Shown here piece by piece: positions 35,487-42,395 of a stretch of DNA of 64,000 nt. The position numbers and the translations under genes were made by a program. The DNA is taken from assembly GCA_965248915.1 (NCBI GenBank), contig OZ252216.1:806001-870000 (forward strand), given 5' to 3'. This DNA comes from CBDFLA01 sp965248915. Its GTDB lineage: Bacteria > Pseudomonadota > Alphaproteobacteria > M2410. The notes under the pieces are model-generated. The model saw nothing but the letters and a program-made list of their open reading frames with translations. It was not told the DNA's origin and ran no database searches. Each line of letters opens with the position of its first letter. The stretch's first letter is position 1.

Positions 35487-35946
35487 GCACCTATCACTGT
35501 GGGCAACCCCGTGGCGCTTTTTTGGATCGGTGCGACGTCGTTCAAAAGTCATCTCTCGCTCGCTGCGTGTTTGAGGCAATGTCGAGTCAAACCCTCGCTC
35601 AGTCAATAAGGGCTCCATTTCTAGTGCTCTCCCTACAGCTAAGCGTGTTATTGCGTGAGAAAGGCTGCGCGAAGTTTTCTCGTCTTTCGACCCGTCACCC
35701 AAACAGGCGTCAAACACAACATCTTTGACCTCAACCACATGGGACCCAGTCTCTAGTGTGGCTCGGCATTACGTGTGCCCGCGGTTGACTTTTCCTTCCG
35801 TTGGCACATCCCGTTTTCGTCACAGGGCAGGGTTGCATCTGCAACCAGCCTTACAGGAAGGTAAATACAAGTCAGGATTAAGACGGACGACTAATAGTTA
35901 TTCTGCTGTGCGATGAATAGGTTATTCGGTTGAAAGCCAGTCGCGC
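35487..35946. other. Gene-free stretch between IS remnant and hipA
   Basis: No convincing gene is seen. A minus-strand frame at 35469-35738 is open for 89 codons, but its product has no recognised domain and it overlaps the repeat in a different frame. It may be the frameshifted front part of the gene whose relic is the repeat. Confidence 0.4.
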
Positions 35947-37194
35947 TTAGATAACACCTTTCATCCGATCGTTAATCAGGCTCGTAGTCTGCTTGCTGAC
36001 GCCATGTTCGGCAGCCAGATTTCGCCAGATCGACAGGCTATCGCGGGTTTGATCAATAATCTCCGTGATTTTGGTTTTCTTCAATTTGGCCTTCTCGCCC
36101 AGTTTTTTGAGATGATCTGTACCAGGAGTTCTTCCCTCGCCCATAACGGAAGTACTTTGTTCGCCGCCTGGACCATGGGAGAAGGTCAAATCATAGGCAG
36201 GCGAAAGTTTCCATTCGCCAGTTTCATGCATAAGGAAGGTGAAGTTTTTGCTATGGTCATCGCGGTTGAAGGCCAGCACGTTGAAGACGGCCAACCGGAA
36301 CATCTTTTCTACTTCACGAATATCGCGTGTAACGTATTCAGTCACCGCTAAGAGGTCTTCATAATCCAGGACGGGCGCTCTAAAGTTCGAATGAAGCAGG
36401 CCGCAGGCAGTATGAGTATGTAGGCGGTTGTCACCGACGCGATCAAATCGTTTCGTTGCGAAATACCCTGCACCATTACTGGCGGGGAAGAGGTGCGTGT
36501 CTTCCATTGTGACACCAGCGTTTTGGGCCATCACCGAATAGACATACTCAATGGCTCCTGCATCTTGGCCGTCCTGAGTATTTGGGAATTTGACGAGCCA
36601 AGGCACAAATCCAACTGGTAATTCAGGCTTCCCATGAACGATCTCTTGCCGGTCAGCATTTAGCCCGATCAGAGCCTTGGGTCGCGCGCCAGCTGACGAA
36701 CCGTTAAGGCCAATGAGTTCGTCTAGGACCTCATCCGCCTTGCCTAGAATGACTTTCTGGGTTTGGGCCGCTAAGGTATCGAGATCAAGGGGCTCATTAT
36801 CACGTGAGGTCTGCCCCTTATCCGGTTCGTAGGTGAGCGCACCCAAAGCCGTTTTGCCAACAAATGCCAATCGATCCAATGGCGTGACTTCGTTTGGAAG
36901 GACGCTTTGGGCACGAAGAGACCTGTCAACGAGCAACCGTCCCCATCCATCGGGCAGGCTGTCATCAAATAGGCCGGGTAGCCCATCAAAAAGGAAGCGT
37001 TCGAATTCTAGTACGCCCGGCCCAAGGGGAAGGCGGATTGGAGACAGCTCCAGTCCGCGTGCTATGAATTCCTCATCATACTCAAAGTAGATTGTCTGTT
37101 CTCGTTGAGCCAGCCTGCCCAAGACGTGTTGCTTCGGTCCAAAGTCTAAACCTACTTTGATCTCTCTAATGGGCTCCCAGTTCATGTGCGCCAC
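35947..37194 (-). CDS. hipA: HipA-family serine/threonine kinase toxin
   Basis: 415 residues with HipA hallmarks: the N-terminal LFDDSLPDGWGRLL segment, a Ser-containing GSSAGARPK loop (165-173), catalytic Asp312 and Asn317 in NRDDHSKNF, and metal-binding Asp335 in LSPAYDL. Well-known HipA toxins phosphorylate glutamyl-tRNA synthetase and stop growth; the target here is not known. Its start overlaps the hipB stop by 13 bp, as expected for a toxin-antitoxin operon. All key residues are present, so it is probably active. It may stabilise the island against loss. Confidence 0.93.
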   Translation of the reverse strand: MAHMNWEPIREIKVGLDFGPKQHVLGRLAQREQTIYFEYDEEFIARGLELSPIRLPLGPGVLEFERFLFDGLPGLFDDSLPDGWGRLLVDRSLRAQSVLPNEVTPLDRLAFVGKTALGALTYEPDKGQTSRDNEPLDLDTLAAQTQKVILGKADEVLDELIGLNGSSAGARPKALIGLNADRQEIVHGKPELPVGFVPWLVKFPNTQDGQDAGAIEYVYSVMAQNAGVTMEDTHLFPASNGAGYFATKRFDRVGDNRLHTHTACGLLHSNFRAPVLDYEDLLAVTEYVTRDIREVEKMFRLAVFNVLAFNRDDHSKNFTFLMHETGEWKLSPAYDLTFSHGPGGEQSTSVMGEGRTPGTDHLKKLGEKAKLKKTKITEIIDQTRDSLSIWRNLAAEHGVSKQTTSLINDRMKGVI

Positions 37195-37487
37195 CCGCGT
37201 TTGCGTTTAGGTGGCTCCTGGTCTGTCAAAACCTCATCGATGGAAGCGAAGGTTGTTTGCTTTGATTTGACGGCCTCAACAACTTCTTCCAGCCCACCCA
37301 AAACCATGAGCAGCTTTGCAAAGGACTCAAGGGAGATGCGGCCTGACTGCTCAAATTTGCGCAAGGAAGGCAAACTCACGCCAGAACGTGACGACAGCCC
37401 TTGCTGAGTAAATCCCATCGCCAAGCGTTTCTCGCGAAGGTTTTTCGAGAGTCTATTCTGTGCCGACGATACAGTCATAAGTGACAT
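37182..37487 (-). CDS. hipB: HipB-like XRE-family antitoxin
   Basis: 101 residues with a Cro/C1-type helix-turn-helix (LREKRLAMGFTQQGLSSRSG then VSLPSLRKFEQSGRISLESF) at about 16-60. The C-terminal tail (PPKRKRGWRT) is basic and may contact HipA, as the tails of HipB proteins do. It is the first gene of the operon and should bind HipA and repress transcription. A perfect 22-bp palindrome 33 bp upstream of its start is the likely operator. Confidence 0.92.
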   Translation of the reverse strand: MSLMTVSSAQNRLSKNLREKRLAMGFTQQGLSSRSGVSLPSLRKFEQSGRISLESFAKLLMVLGGLEEVVEAVKSKQTTFASIDEVLTDQEPPKRKRGWRT

Positions 37488-37519
37488 AATAATATTACTT
37501 TCTTGCTAATCGGTTATGC

Positions 37520-37541
37520 AATTACTATTATAATAGTAATT
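37520..37541 (-). promoter_or_regulatory. Perfect 22-bp palindrome, candidate HipB operator
   Basis: AATTACTATTA at 37520-37530 is followed immediately by its exact reverse complement at 37531-37541. It contains TATAAT at its centre, which could be the -10 element of the hipBA promoter, so HipB binding would block RNA polymerase. A related half site, AGTAATATTA read on the minus strand, lies next to the hipB start (about 37490-37499). Confidence 0.75.
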
Positions 37542-37684
37542 AGTGGAAAATTCAAGTTGATAAGTGAGTTATAGAATTGAGTTCCATTACACACGCTCAA
37601 GCTCAGAACCCCGTCGCTTCTGCGGGCCTCTTCTAGTTTTGGCGAGCGCGGTTTGTCGCGCTATGAACGGAAGCGTTCTCCCGA

Positions 37685-38083
37685 TTCTCTCCGGGCATTG
37701 ACCCCCGCTTCAATTACAAAGGAGAAGATTTTGTTCAGACGCTTGAAGCGGCTTGCCGAAGGCTTGAGTATCCAAAGTGCATTCGGGCGGATAACGGGCC
37801 AGAGTTTGTCTCTGGAGACCTTGATCTGTGGGCGTACCAAAAGGACGTCGTCCTCGACTTCTCACGACCAGGCAAGCCGACAGACAATGCATTCATTGAA
37901 TCGTTCAACGGGAAGTTCCGGGCAGAATGTCTGAACACACACTGGTTTGTGAGTCTTGAAGATGCTTGGGAAAAGAAGGAGGCTTAGCGTAGAGATTACA
38001 ACGAAGAAAGACCACACAGCGCGATTGGCAACAAACCCCCGACCGAGCTGATAAACATCACGGCAGTACAGTCCCCGCCGTGA
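37685..38083 (+). pseudogene. IS3-family transposase (orfB) remnant 3
   Basis: In one plus-strand frame the DNA reads FSPGIDPRFNYKGEDFVQTL, then CIRADNGPEFVSGDLDLWAY and GKPTDNAFIESFNGKFRAEC, and ends in RRDYNEERPHSAIGNKPP. This is the second half of an IS407-group orfB with the DNGPEF and the later Glu (IESFNGK) of the DDE core. A TAG at 37985-37987 replaces the Trp codon normally found in EAWRRDYN, and the N-terminal half is missing. It is on the opposite strand to the integrase remnant and lies against its cut end, so this IS probably caused the truncation. Confidence 0.85.
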
Positions 38084-38151
38084 AAGTTCAACCCGGAAAA
38101 TCTCCAGCCGGGTGGTCCAAAGATGGGTAGCGCTTCACGGTGCCGGAGACT

Positions 38152-38367
38152 CTAGCAAGAAGTGGTACATAAACAGGGGGCTTTACAAGTTTCAAACCCC
38201 ATGTCGATTAGGCGTTCGGTTTCCACGGCCCATTCGTCGGCTTCCTTGCGTCGAGCGAAAGTCCGAGTGACATATTTGCCTTTTCGTCTTATCTGAACGC
38301 GCCAATTGTTTTCGGGAGTTCTAAAAATGGATGCCATTGCCGTGCAATTTCCGAAAAATACGTGCAC
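38152..38367 (-). pseudogene. Truncated tyrosine integrase (N-terminal arm-binding part)
   Basis: The minus strand encodes a 71-codon frame; from the internal Met at 38337 it reads MASIFRTPENNWRVQIRRKG, then KYVTRTFARRKEADEWAVET and ERLIDMGF. This is the N-terminal domain of phage-type integrases, in particular those using dusA. The last 13 residues are unrelated and the catalytic R-H-R-Y domain is absent. The break abuts IS3 remnant 3. Its place within 125 bp of the right repeat is where the integrase of such an island should be. Confidence 0.8.
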
Positions 38368-38430
38368 AATCCGTGCACCAAGAGATCAAAAGAGGTCCAA
38401 TTCCATACAATTCGAGCTAAATCCGTGCAG
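38340..38430 (+). repeat. Cluster of CGTGCA repeats beside attR
   Basis: The core CGTGCA occurs at about 38341, 38361, 38372 and 38424, in three cases preceded by C (CCGTGCA). Four copies within 90 bp between the integrase fragment and the right repeat are candidate arm-type binding sites for the integrase or an excisionase. This reading is an inference from position. Confidence 0.5.
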
Positions 38431-38471
38431 TTTTGTTCACTGTTTAACCCACTGAAATATATCATAAGTCG

Positions 38472-39461
38472 TTGAAAAATAGAGAAAATAAATTCTCCGT
38501 AGCCCCGATGATGGATTGGACGGACCGGCACGACCGGTACTTTCTCCGCCTCATTTCCGCGCGAGCATTGCTCTACACCGAAATGGTGACGACCGGTGCG
38601 ATCATTCATGGCGATCGCAAACATCTCCTATCCTTCAATGAGACGGAACATCCAGTTGCCCTACAGATTGGCGGGAGTGAACCGGCAGATCTTGCAGAAG
38701 CATCAAGGATCGCGACCGACTTCGGCTATGATGAAATCAACCTCAATGTTGGCTGCCCCTCTGACCGTGTTCAATCCGGGCGCTTCGGTGCGTGCCTCAT
38801 GGAAGACCCAGGCTTGGTCGCGAGATGTTATAAGGCGATTGCTGGCGCGACCCATCTCCCGGTCACCATTAAGTCGCGGATCGGTATTGATGATCAGGAC
38901 CCAGAAGTGGTGTTACCAGACTTTATTCGCACCGTTGCCGATGCCGGCTGCACCAGTTTCACCCTTCATGCACGCAAAGCAATCCTCGACGGGTTGAGCC
39001 CAAAAGAGAACCGTCAAATTCCACCTCTCAACTATCCGTTGGTCTATTGCATGAAGGAAGAGTTTCCAGATATCGAGATTGTCCTCAACGGCGGCGTCAC
39101 TTCAGTTGAGGAAGTGAAAGGGCATCTCAATCAAGTCGACGGCGTGATGGTTGGACGTGCTGCCTATCAAAACCCTTGGCTCCTGGCAGGCGTAGACAGC
39201 GAGATTTTCGGAGACCTGTCGCGAAACATCACTCGCCATCAGACTGTTGAGGCAATGGTGCCTTATGCTGAGCGACACTGTGCCAATGGAGGCAACCTTC
39301 ACCACATTTCCCGCCATATGACAGGGCTGTTTCAGGGACAGCCCGGTGCCAAAGCCTGGCGGCAATATCTCTCTGAGCAGGGCTCAAAACCTGGGGCGGG
39401 CGCCGAAGTTCTCAGTGATGCCTTGAAATTGGTGCCTGGAGAGCGCACATCTCTGGCTTAG
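38472..39461 (+). CDS. dusA: tRNA-dihydrouridine(20/20a) synthase DusA
   Basis: 329 residues. An FMN-binding TIM barrel with FSVAPMMDWTDRH at the start, the active-site Cys in NLNVGCPSDRVQSGRFGACL, and later VTIKSRIGIDD and LNGGVTS for flavin phosphate contacts. The enzyme reduces uridine 20/20a in tRNA D-loops with NADPH. The first codon is TTG at 38472 and the first six residues (MKNREN) are supplied by the island, replacing the native MRQQNLSR at 29804. No strong ribosome site is visible before the new start, so expression may be altered. The next gene starts 15 bp downstream. Confidence 0.95.
   Translation: MKNRENKFSVAPMMDWTDRHDRYFLRLISARALLYTEMVTTGAIIHGDRKHLLSFNETEHPVALQIGGSEPADLAEASRIATDFGYDEINLNVGCPSDRVQSGRFGACLMEDPGLVARCYKAIAGATHLPVTIKSRIGIDDQDPEVVLPDFIRTVADAGCTSFTLHARKAILDGLSPKENRQIPPLNYPLVYCMKEEFPDIEIVLNGGVTSVEEVKGHLNQVDGVMVGRAAYQNPWLLAGVDSEIFGDLSRNITRHQTVEAMVPYAERHCANGGNLHHISRHMTGLFQGQPGAKAWRQYLSEQGSKPGAGAEVLSDALKLVPGERTSLA
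38490..38524 (+). repeat. attR: right 35-bp direct repeat of the dusA island
   Basis: Identical to 29828-29862. Here the repeat is in frame with the rest of dusA, so insertion did not destroy the gene but gave it a new start and upstream region. Confidence 0.93.
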
Positions 39462-39476
39462 AGGAGCAGAGATCAC

Positions 39477-40664
39477 ATGAATTCATCGGTTGAGGCAGTT
39501 CAGGCTTGGGCCATCAAACAAGCTCTTAAGGGCGCTGATATCAAGGAATTGTTTTTCGACTGCTGCGAGCGTTTGCACAAAGGCGGCATTGCTCTCGACC
39601 GCGGTCACATTGCCTTTCGTATGGTACACCCCTTGCATAACTCCATCGCGATTACTTGGAAACATGATGAATTGCCGATCATTGACCCGTTCGCCCATGG
39701 GCAAGGTATGACCGTTGAATTCAAGGTCAGCCCCCTTTACCATCTGATTACCAGTCGACAAAAGTACATGCGGCGCAAACTGGTGGGCGACGATGCAGAG
39801 CTTGATTATGCCCTTCTGCAAGAACTGTCGAAAAAGGGATACACCGATTACTTTTCCTATCAGATGTCCTTTGGAGGCGATCCAATGGACGGGATGTTAG
39901 GATCCTGGGCGACAATGCGCCCTGAGGGATTTCGTGATGAAGATATTGAAGCTTTGATGAGTTTTGAAAACGCGTTGGGCATTTGTTGCAAGGCTCTTAC
40001 GCGCGAAGAAATTGCCAAAAACATTGTCACCACCTATCTCGGTCCCAATGCAGGACCGCGCGTGTTGCGTGGTCAGATCCACAGAGGCGACGCCGAGGTC
40101 ATGCGCGGCGCCCTGTGGTACAGCGACCTTCGAAGATCCACCCAGATTGCCGATCAACTATCACCGGAAGAGTTCGCTGATACACTGAATGAGTATTTTG
40201 GGTGTTCGGCCGGCGCAGCTATTGAGGTAGGTGGCGACGTTGCCACTCTTGTCGGCGATGCGGTGCTCGCGATCTTTCCAAGTGAGGAAGGACGTGAGAG
40301 GGAAGTCTGCAGAAAGGTCATGCTGGCTGCAAAGAATGCGCAAAAAAACTTGTTCAAGGTCAACGACGCGCGGCGCGCTTCCGACCGACGTCCCATCAAT
40401 TTTGGCCTCGGCGTGCATTTCGGCAGTTTCATGTACGGCAATGTGGGTGTGCCTGAGAGATTGACGTCTTCTGTTTTTGGTTCCGCTGTCAACGAGGTGG
40501 CGAGACTAGAAAACCTCACCAAGACTATTGGGTCGCCGATGGTTGCAAGTGAGGCCTTCGCGCAATTTTCACCAGAGGGACTTCTTGTTCCCCTTGGATC
40601 AGAAAAAATTCGTGGAATTGAAGAACCCATCGAGGTCTACGGATTGCCAGAAAACAAGCGCTGA
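39477..40664 (+). CDS. Class III adenylate/guanylate cyclase domain protein
   Basis: 395 residues. The C-terminal half (about 205-390) is a class III nucleotide cyclase domain with metal-binding Asp217 (WYSDLRRST) and Asp261 (LVGDAVLAIFP) and a FGLGVHFG segment. The N-terminal 195 residues have no recognised domain and no membrane segment; they resemble the sensor halves seen in several alphaproteobacterial soluble cyclases. It probably makes cAMP in the cytosol in response to an unknown signal. It follows dusA by 15 bp and may share its transcript, which would mean the island also changed its promoter. Confidence 0.87.
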   Translation: MNSSVEAVQAWAIKQALKGADIKELFFDCCERLHKGGIALDRGHIAFRMVHPLHNSIAITWKHDELPIIDPFAHGQGMTVEFKVSPLYHLITSRQKYMRRKLVGDDAELDYALLQELSKKGYTDYFSYQMSFGGDPMDGMLGSWATMRPEGFRDEDIEALMSFENALGICCKALTREEIAKNIVTTYLGPNAGPRVLRGQIHRGDAEVMRGALWYSDLRRSTQIADQLSPEEFADTLNEYFGCSAGAAIEVGGDVATLVGDAVLAIFPSEEGREREVCRKVMLAAKNAQKNLFKVNDARRASDRRPINFGLGVHFGSFMYGNVGVPERLTSSVFGSAVNEVARLENLTKTIGSPMVASEAFAQFSPEGLLVPLGSEKIRGIEEPIEVYGLPENKR

Positions 40665-40748
40665 TACGTTCAGCCTCGCCCCTATACCTCGCCTGTGTTA
40701 CGCTGTCCAAAATCGAAAAAGAGCGGGTTCCTCGGGAGGGCGAAGTAG

Positions 40749-41645
40749 ATGACTAATCCGAAAACACTGCCTGCAACCGCGCCAGTAGAAGAGATCATGG
40801 CCGTCATTCGCGCCGACGGCGCCGTTGTCTTGAAGGATGTTTTGTCGGGTGAAGAAGTCGACAACATCCTCAAAGAGACCATGCCTTTCGTTGAAGCGAC
40901 CGAAGCGGGGCGCGATGATTTCACCGGTCGCAAAACCACGAGGACGGGGGCGCTTGTTGCACGCGCCCCATCGTGCCGACCGTTGGTCAACCATCCGACG
41001 CTTATGGCGGCTTGCGAAGATTTTCTCAAACCGAATTGTGAGCGATTTCAACTTCATCTCACGCAAATTATCCGCATTCAGCCGGGACAAACTTCGCAAC
41101 CCATTCATCGCGATCGCTGGGCATGGGGAACCTATCTAAAGGGGGTCGAACCTCAACTCAACACCATCTGGGCCTTGACGGACTTCACAAAAGAAAACGG
41201 CGCCACACATGTTGTGCCTGGGTCTACTGAATGGCCCGACAAGCGGCAACCAATGCCGGACGAAGTTGGCTTTGCCGAAATGTCACGTGGTTCCGTCCTC
41301 ATCTACACAGGCAGTGTCTTCCACGGCGGCGGCGCGAATAAAAGTGATGGTGATCGCTTGGGTCTCAACATCACCTACACACTTGGATGGTTGAGGCAGG
41401 AGGAAAACCAGTACCTCTCATGTCCGCCTGAGATCGCCAAAACGCTCGACCCAGAACTGCAGGCCCTCATCGGATATGCCATGGGATCATATGCATTGGG
41501 TTACTACACACCGCCTCTGGCTGCGGGCGAAGGCCCTGAGTTGGTCCCGCCGTCATATGCTCTTGGTGTTAAGGATGGGGGCGCGCAATTTGGCGATGAA
41601 GGCCTGCTTGAAGCAACCCAAGCCCAAGTCGCCGGCGAATCATAG
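40749..41645 (+). CDS. Phytanoyl-CoA dioxygenase (PhyH) family protein
   Basis: 298 residues with the Fe(II)/2-oxoglutarate facial triad His120 and Asp122 (PIHRDRW) and His192 (SVFHGGGANKS), plus Arg203 (DRLGLNIT), which should bind 2-oxoglutarate. The double-stranded beta-helix fold spans most of the protein. PhyH enzymes hydroxylate small or acyl substrates; this one cannot be matched to a substrate. It has its own start with a GGGAGGGCG element upstream and is convergent with the PepSY gene, 21 bp from stop to stop. No signal peptide. Confidence 0.9.
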   Translation: MTNPKTLPATAPVEEIMAVIRADGAVVLKDVLSGEEVDNILKETMPFVEATEAGRDDFTGRKTTRTGALVARAPSCRPLVNHPTLMAACEDFLKPNCERFQLHLTQIIRIQPGQTSQPIHRDRWAWGTYLKGVEPQLNTIWALTDFTKENGATHVVPGSTEWPDKRQPMPDEVGFAEMSRGSVLIYTGSVFHGGGANKSDGDRLGLNITYTLGWLRQEENQYLSCPPEIAKTLDPELQALIGYAMGSYALGYYTPPLAAGEGPELVPPSYALGVKDGGAQFGDEGLLEATQAQVAGES

Positions 41646-41666
41646 AAATCGAATTTCCAACCGTGT

Positions 41667-42395
41667 CTACGCGTTTTTCTTTGGCAGCACCCACATAAAG
41701 TCTCGACGCCGAAAACGGAAAAAGATGAGGATGATGCCGCTGATCGTGACAATGAGCGTGGCAGCCGCCGCGATAACAATGAGTGGATGATTGAAGTCGT
41801 CCCGGTCTTGATAGTCCATGGTGTGGAGCATCCAAAAGAAATCAAACAGCCGCCATGTCGAATTGCGTCGCGCTAAGACACGGCCGCGGTCTGGCGAGAC
41901 ATAAAGGCGGGTGTTATCCGCATCGTCAAAGATGATCCGCCAGACCGGGAGAGGTCCGCCTCGAAACTCGCTGACGCGTTGGTCGATCAATGTTGCTGAA
42001 AGGACCTTTCCACTGCCAGAAAAATCGAGCTGAGCGATTTCGCGAGCAATATCCTCATCGAAGGGAGTAAGTCTATTGCCACGGTGCGCATCAAACAATG
42101 CGTACTTCCCTTCAATATCGCGGGTCTCATACACCATCTCGTCCATGAAACGTCGCAAAGTGATGGTGTGTATCGTCTCAGAGTCAAACTGAGTGAGGAT
42201 TTCCTTCGGCGCAAGAATCGCCTCCTGAGTACTCAGTGCCGAGGGCTCAACTTGTTTGGCATTGTGTTGACCGCGCACCTCTTCGATCGGGTACCACACC
42301 ATAACGAATCCACCAAGAACCCAAGCGAACACTTGAACCCCAACGATGAGGGCGAGCCATTTGTGAAACTGGCTTGAGAGCTTTGCGATATTCAT
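41667..42395 (-). CDS. PepSY-domain membrane protein of the Cus operon
   Basis: 242 residues. There is an N-terminal TM helix (about 14-36: WLALIVGVQVFAWVLGGFVM), a periplasmic region with a PepSY-like repeat (FRGGPLPVWRIIFDDADNTRLYVSP) and a C-terminal TM helix (about 203-226). PepSY proteins of this kind are often found with metal-uptake or efflux genes, and some resemble truncated flavin-reductase-like iron proteins. The start overlaps the cusA stop by 4 bp, so it is part of the copper/silver efflux operon. The exact role is unknown. Confidence 0.8.
   Translation of the reverse strand: MNIAKLSSQFHKWLALIVGVQVFAWVLGGFVMVWYPIEEVRGQHNAKQVEPSALSTQEAILAPKEILTQFDSETIHTITLRRFMDEMVYETRDIEGKYALFDAHRGNRLTPFDEDIAREIAQLDFSGSGKVLSATLIDQRVSEFRGGPLPVWRIIFDDADNTRLYVSPDRGRVLARRNSTWRLFDFFWMLHTMDYQDRDDFNHPLIVIAAAATLIVTISGIILIFFRFRRRDFMWVLPKKNA

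Larger units (their letters stand above)
29828..38524. mobile_element. Genomic island integrated in dusA
   Basis: About 8.7 kb lie between perfect 35-bp copies of the dusA 5' end. Inside are a lipoprotein gene, a large exported hydrolase gene, a hipBA toxin-antitoxin pair, three decayed IS3-family transposase remnants and a truncated integrase next to the right repeat. Non-coding and AT-rich stretches are frequent, unlike the dense flanking DNA. The integrase is broken, so the island probably cannot excise without help. The direct repeats and displaced dusA start are seen directly; dusA as an integration hotspot is known; loss of mobility is inferred. Confidence 0.9.

Noticed and set aside
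35469..35738. 89-codon minus-strand frame in the island
   Set aside because: No family match and it overlaps the diverged repeat in another frame; it may be decayed coding DNA but cannot be called a gene.
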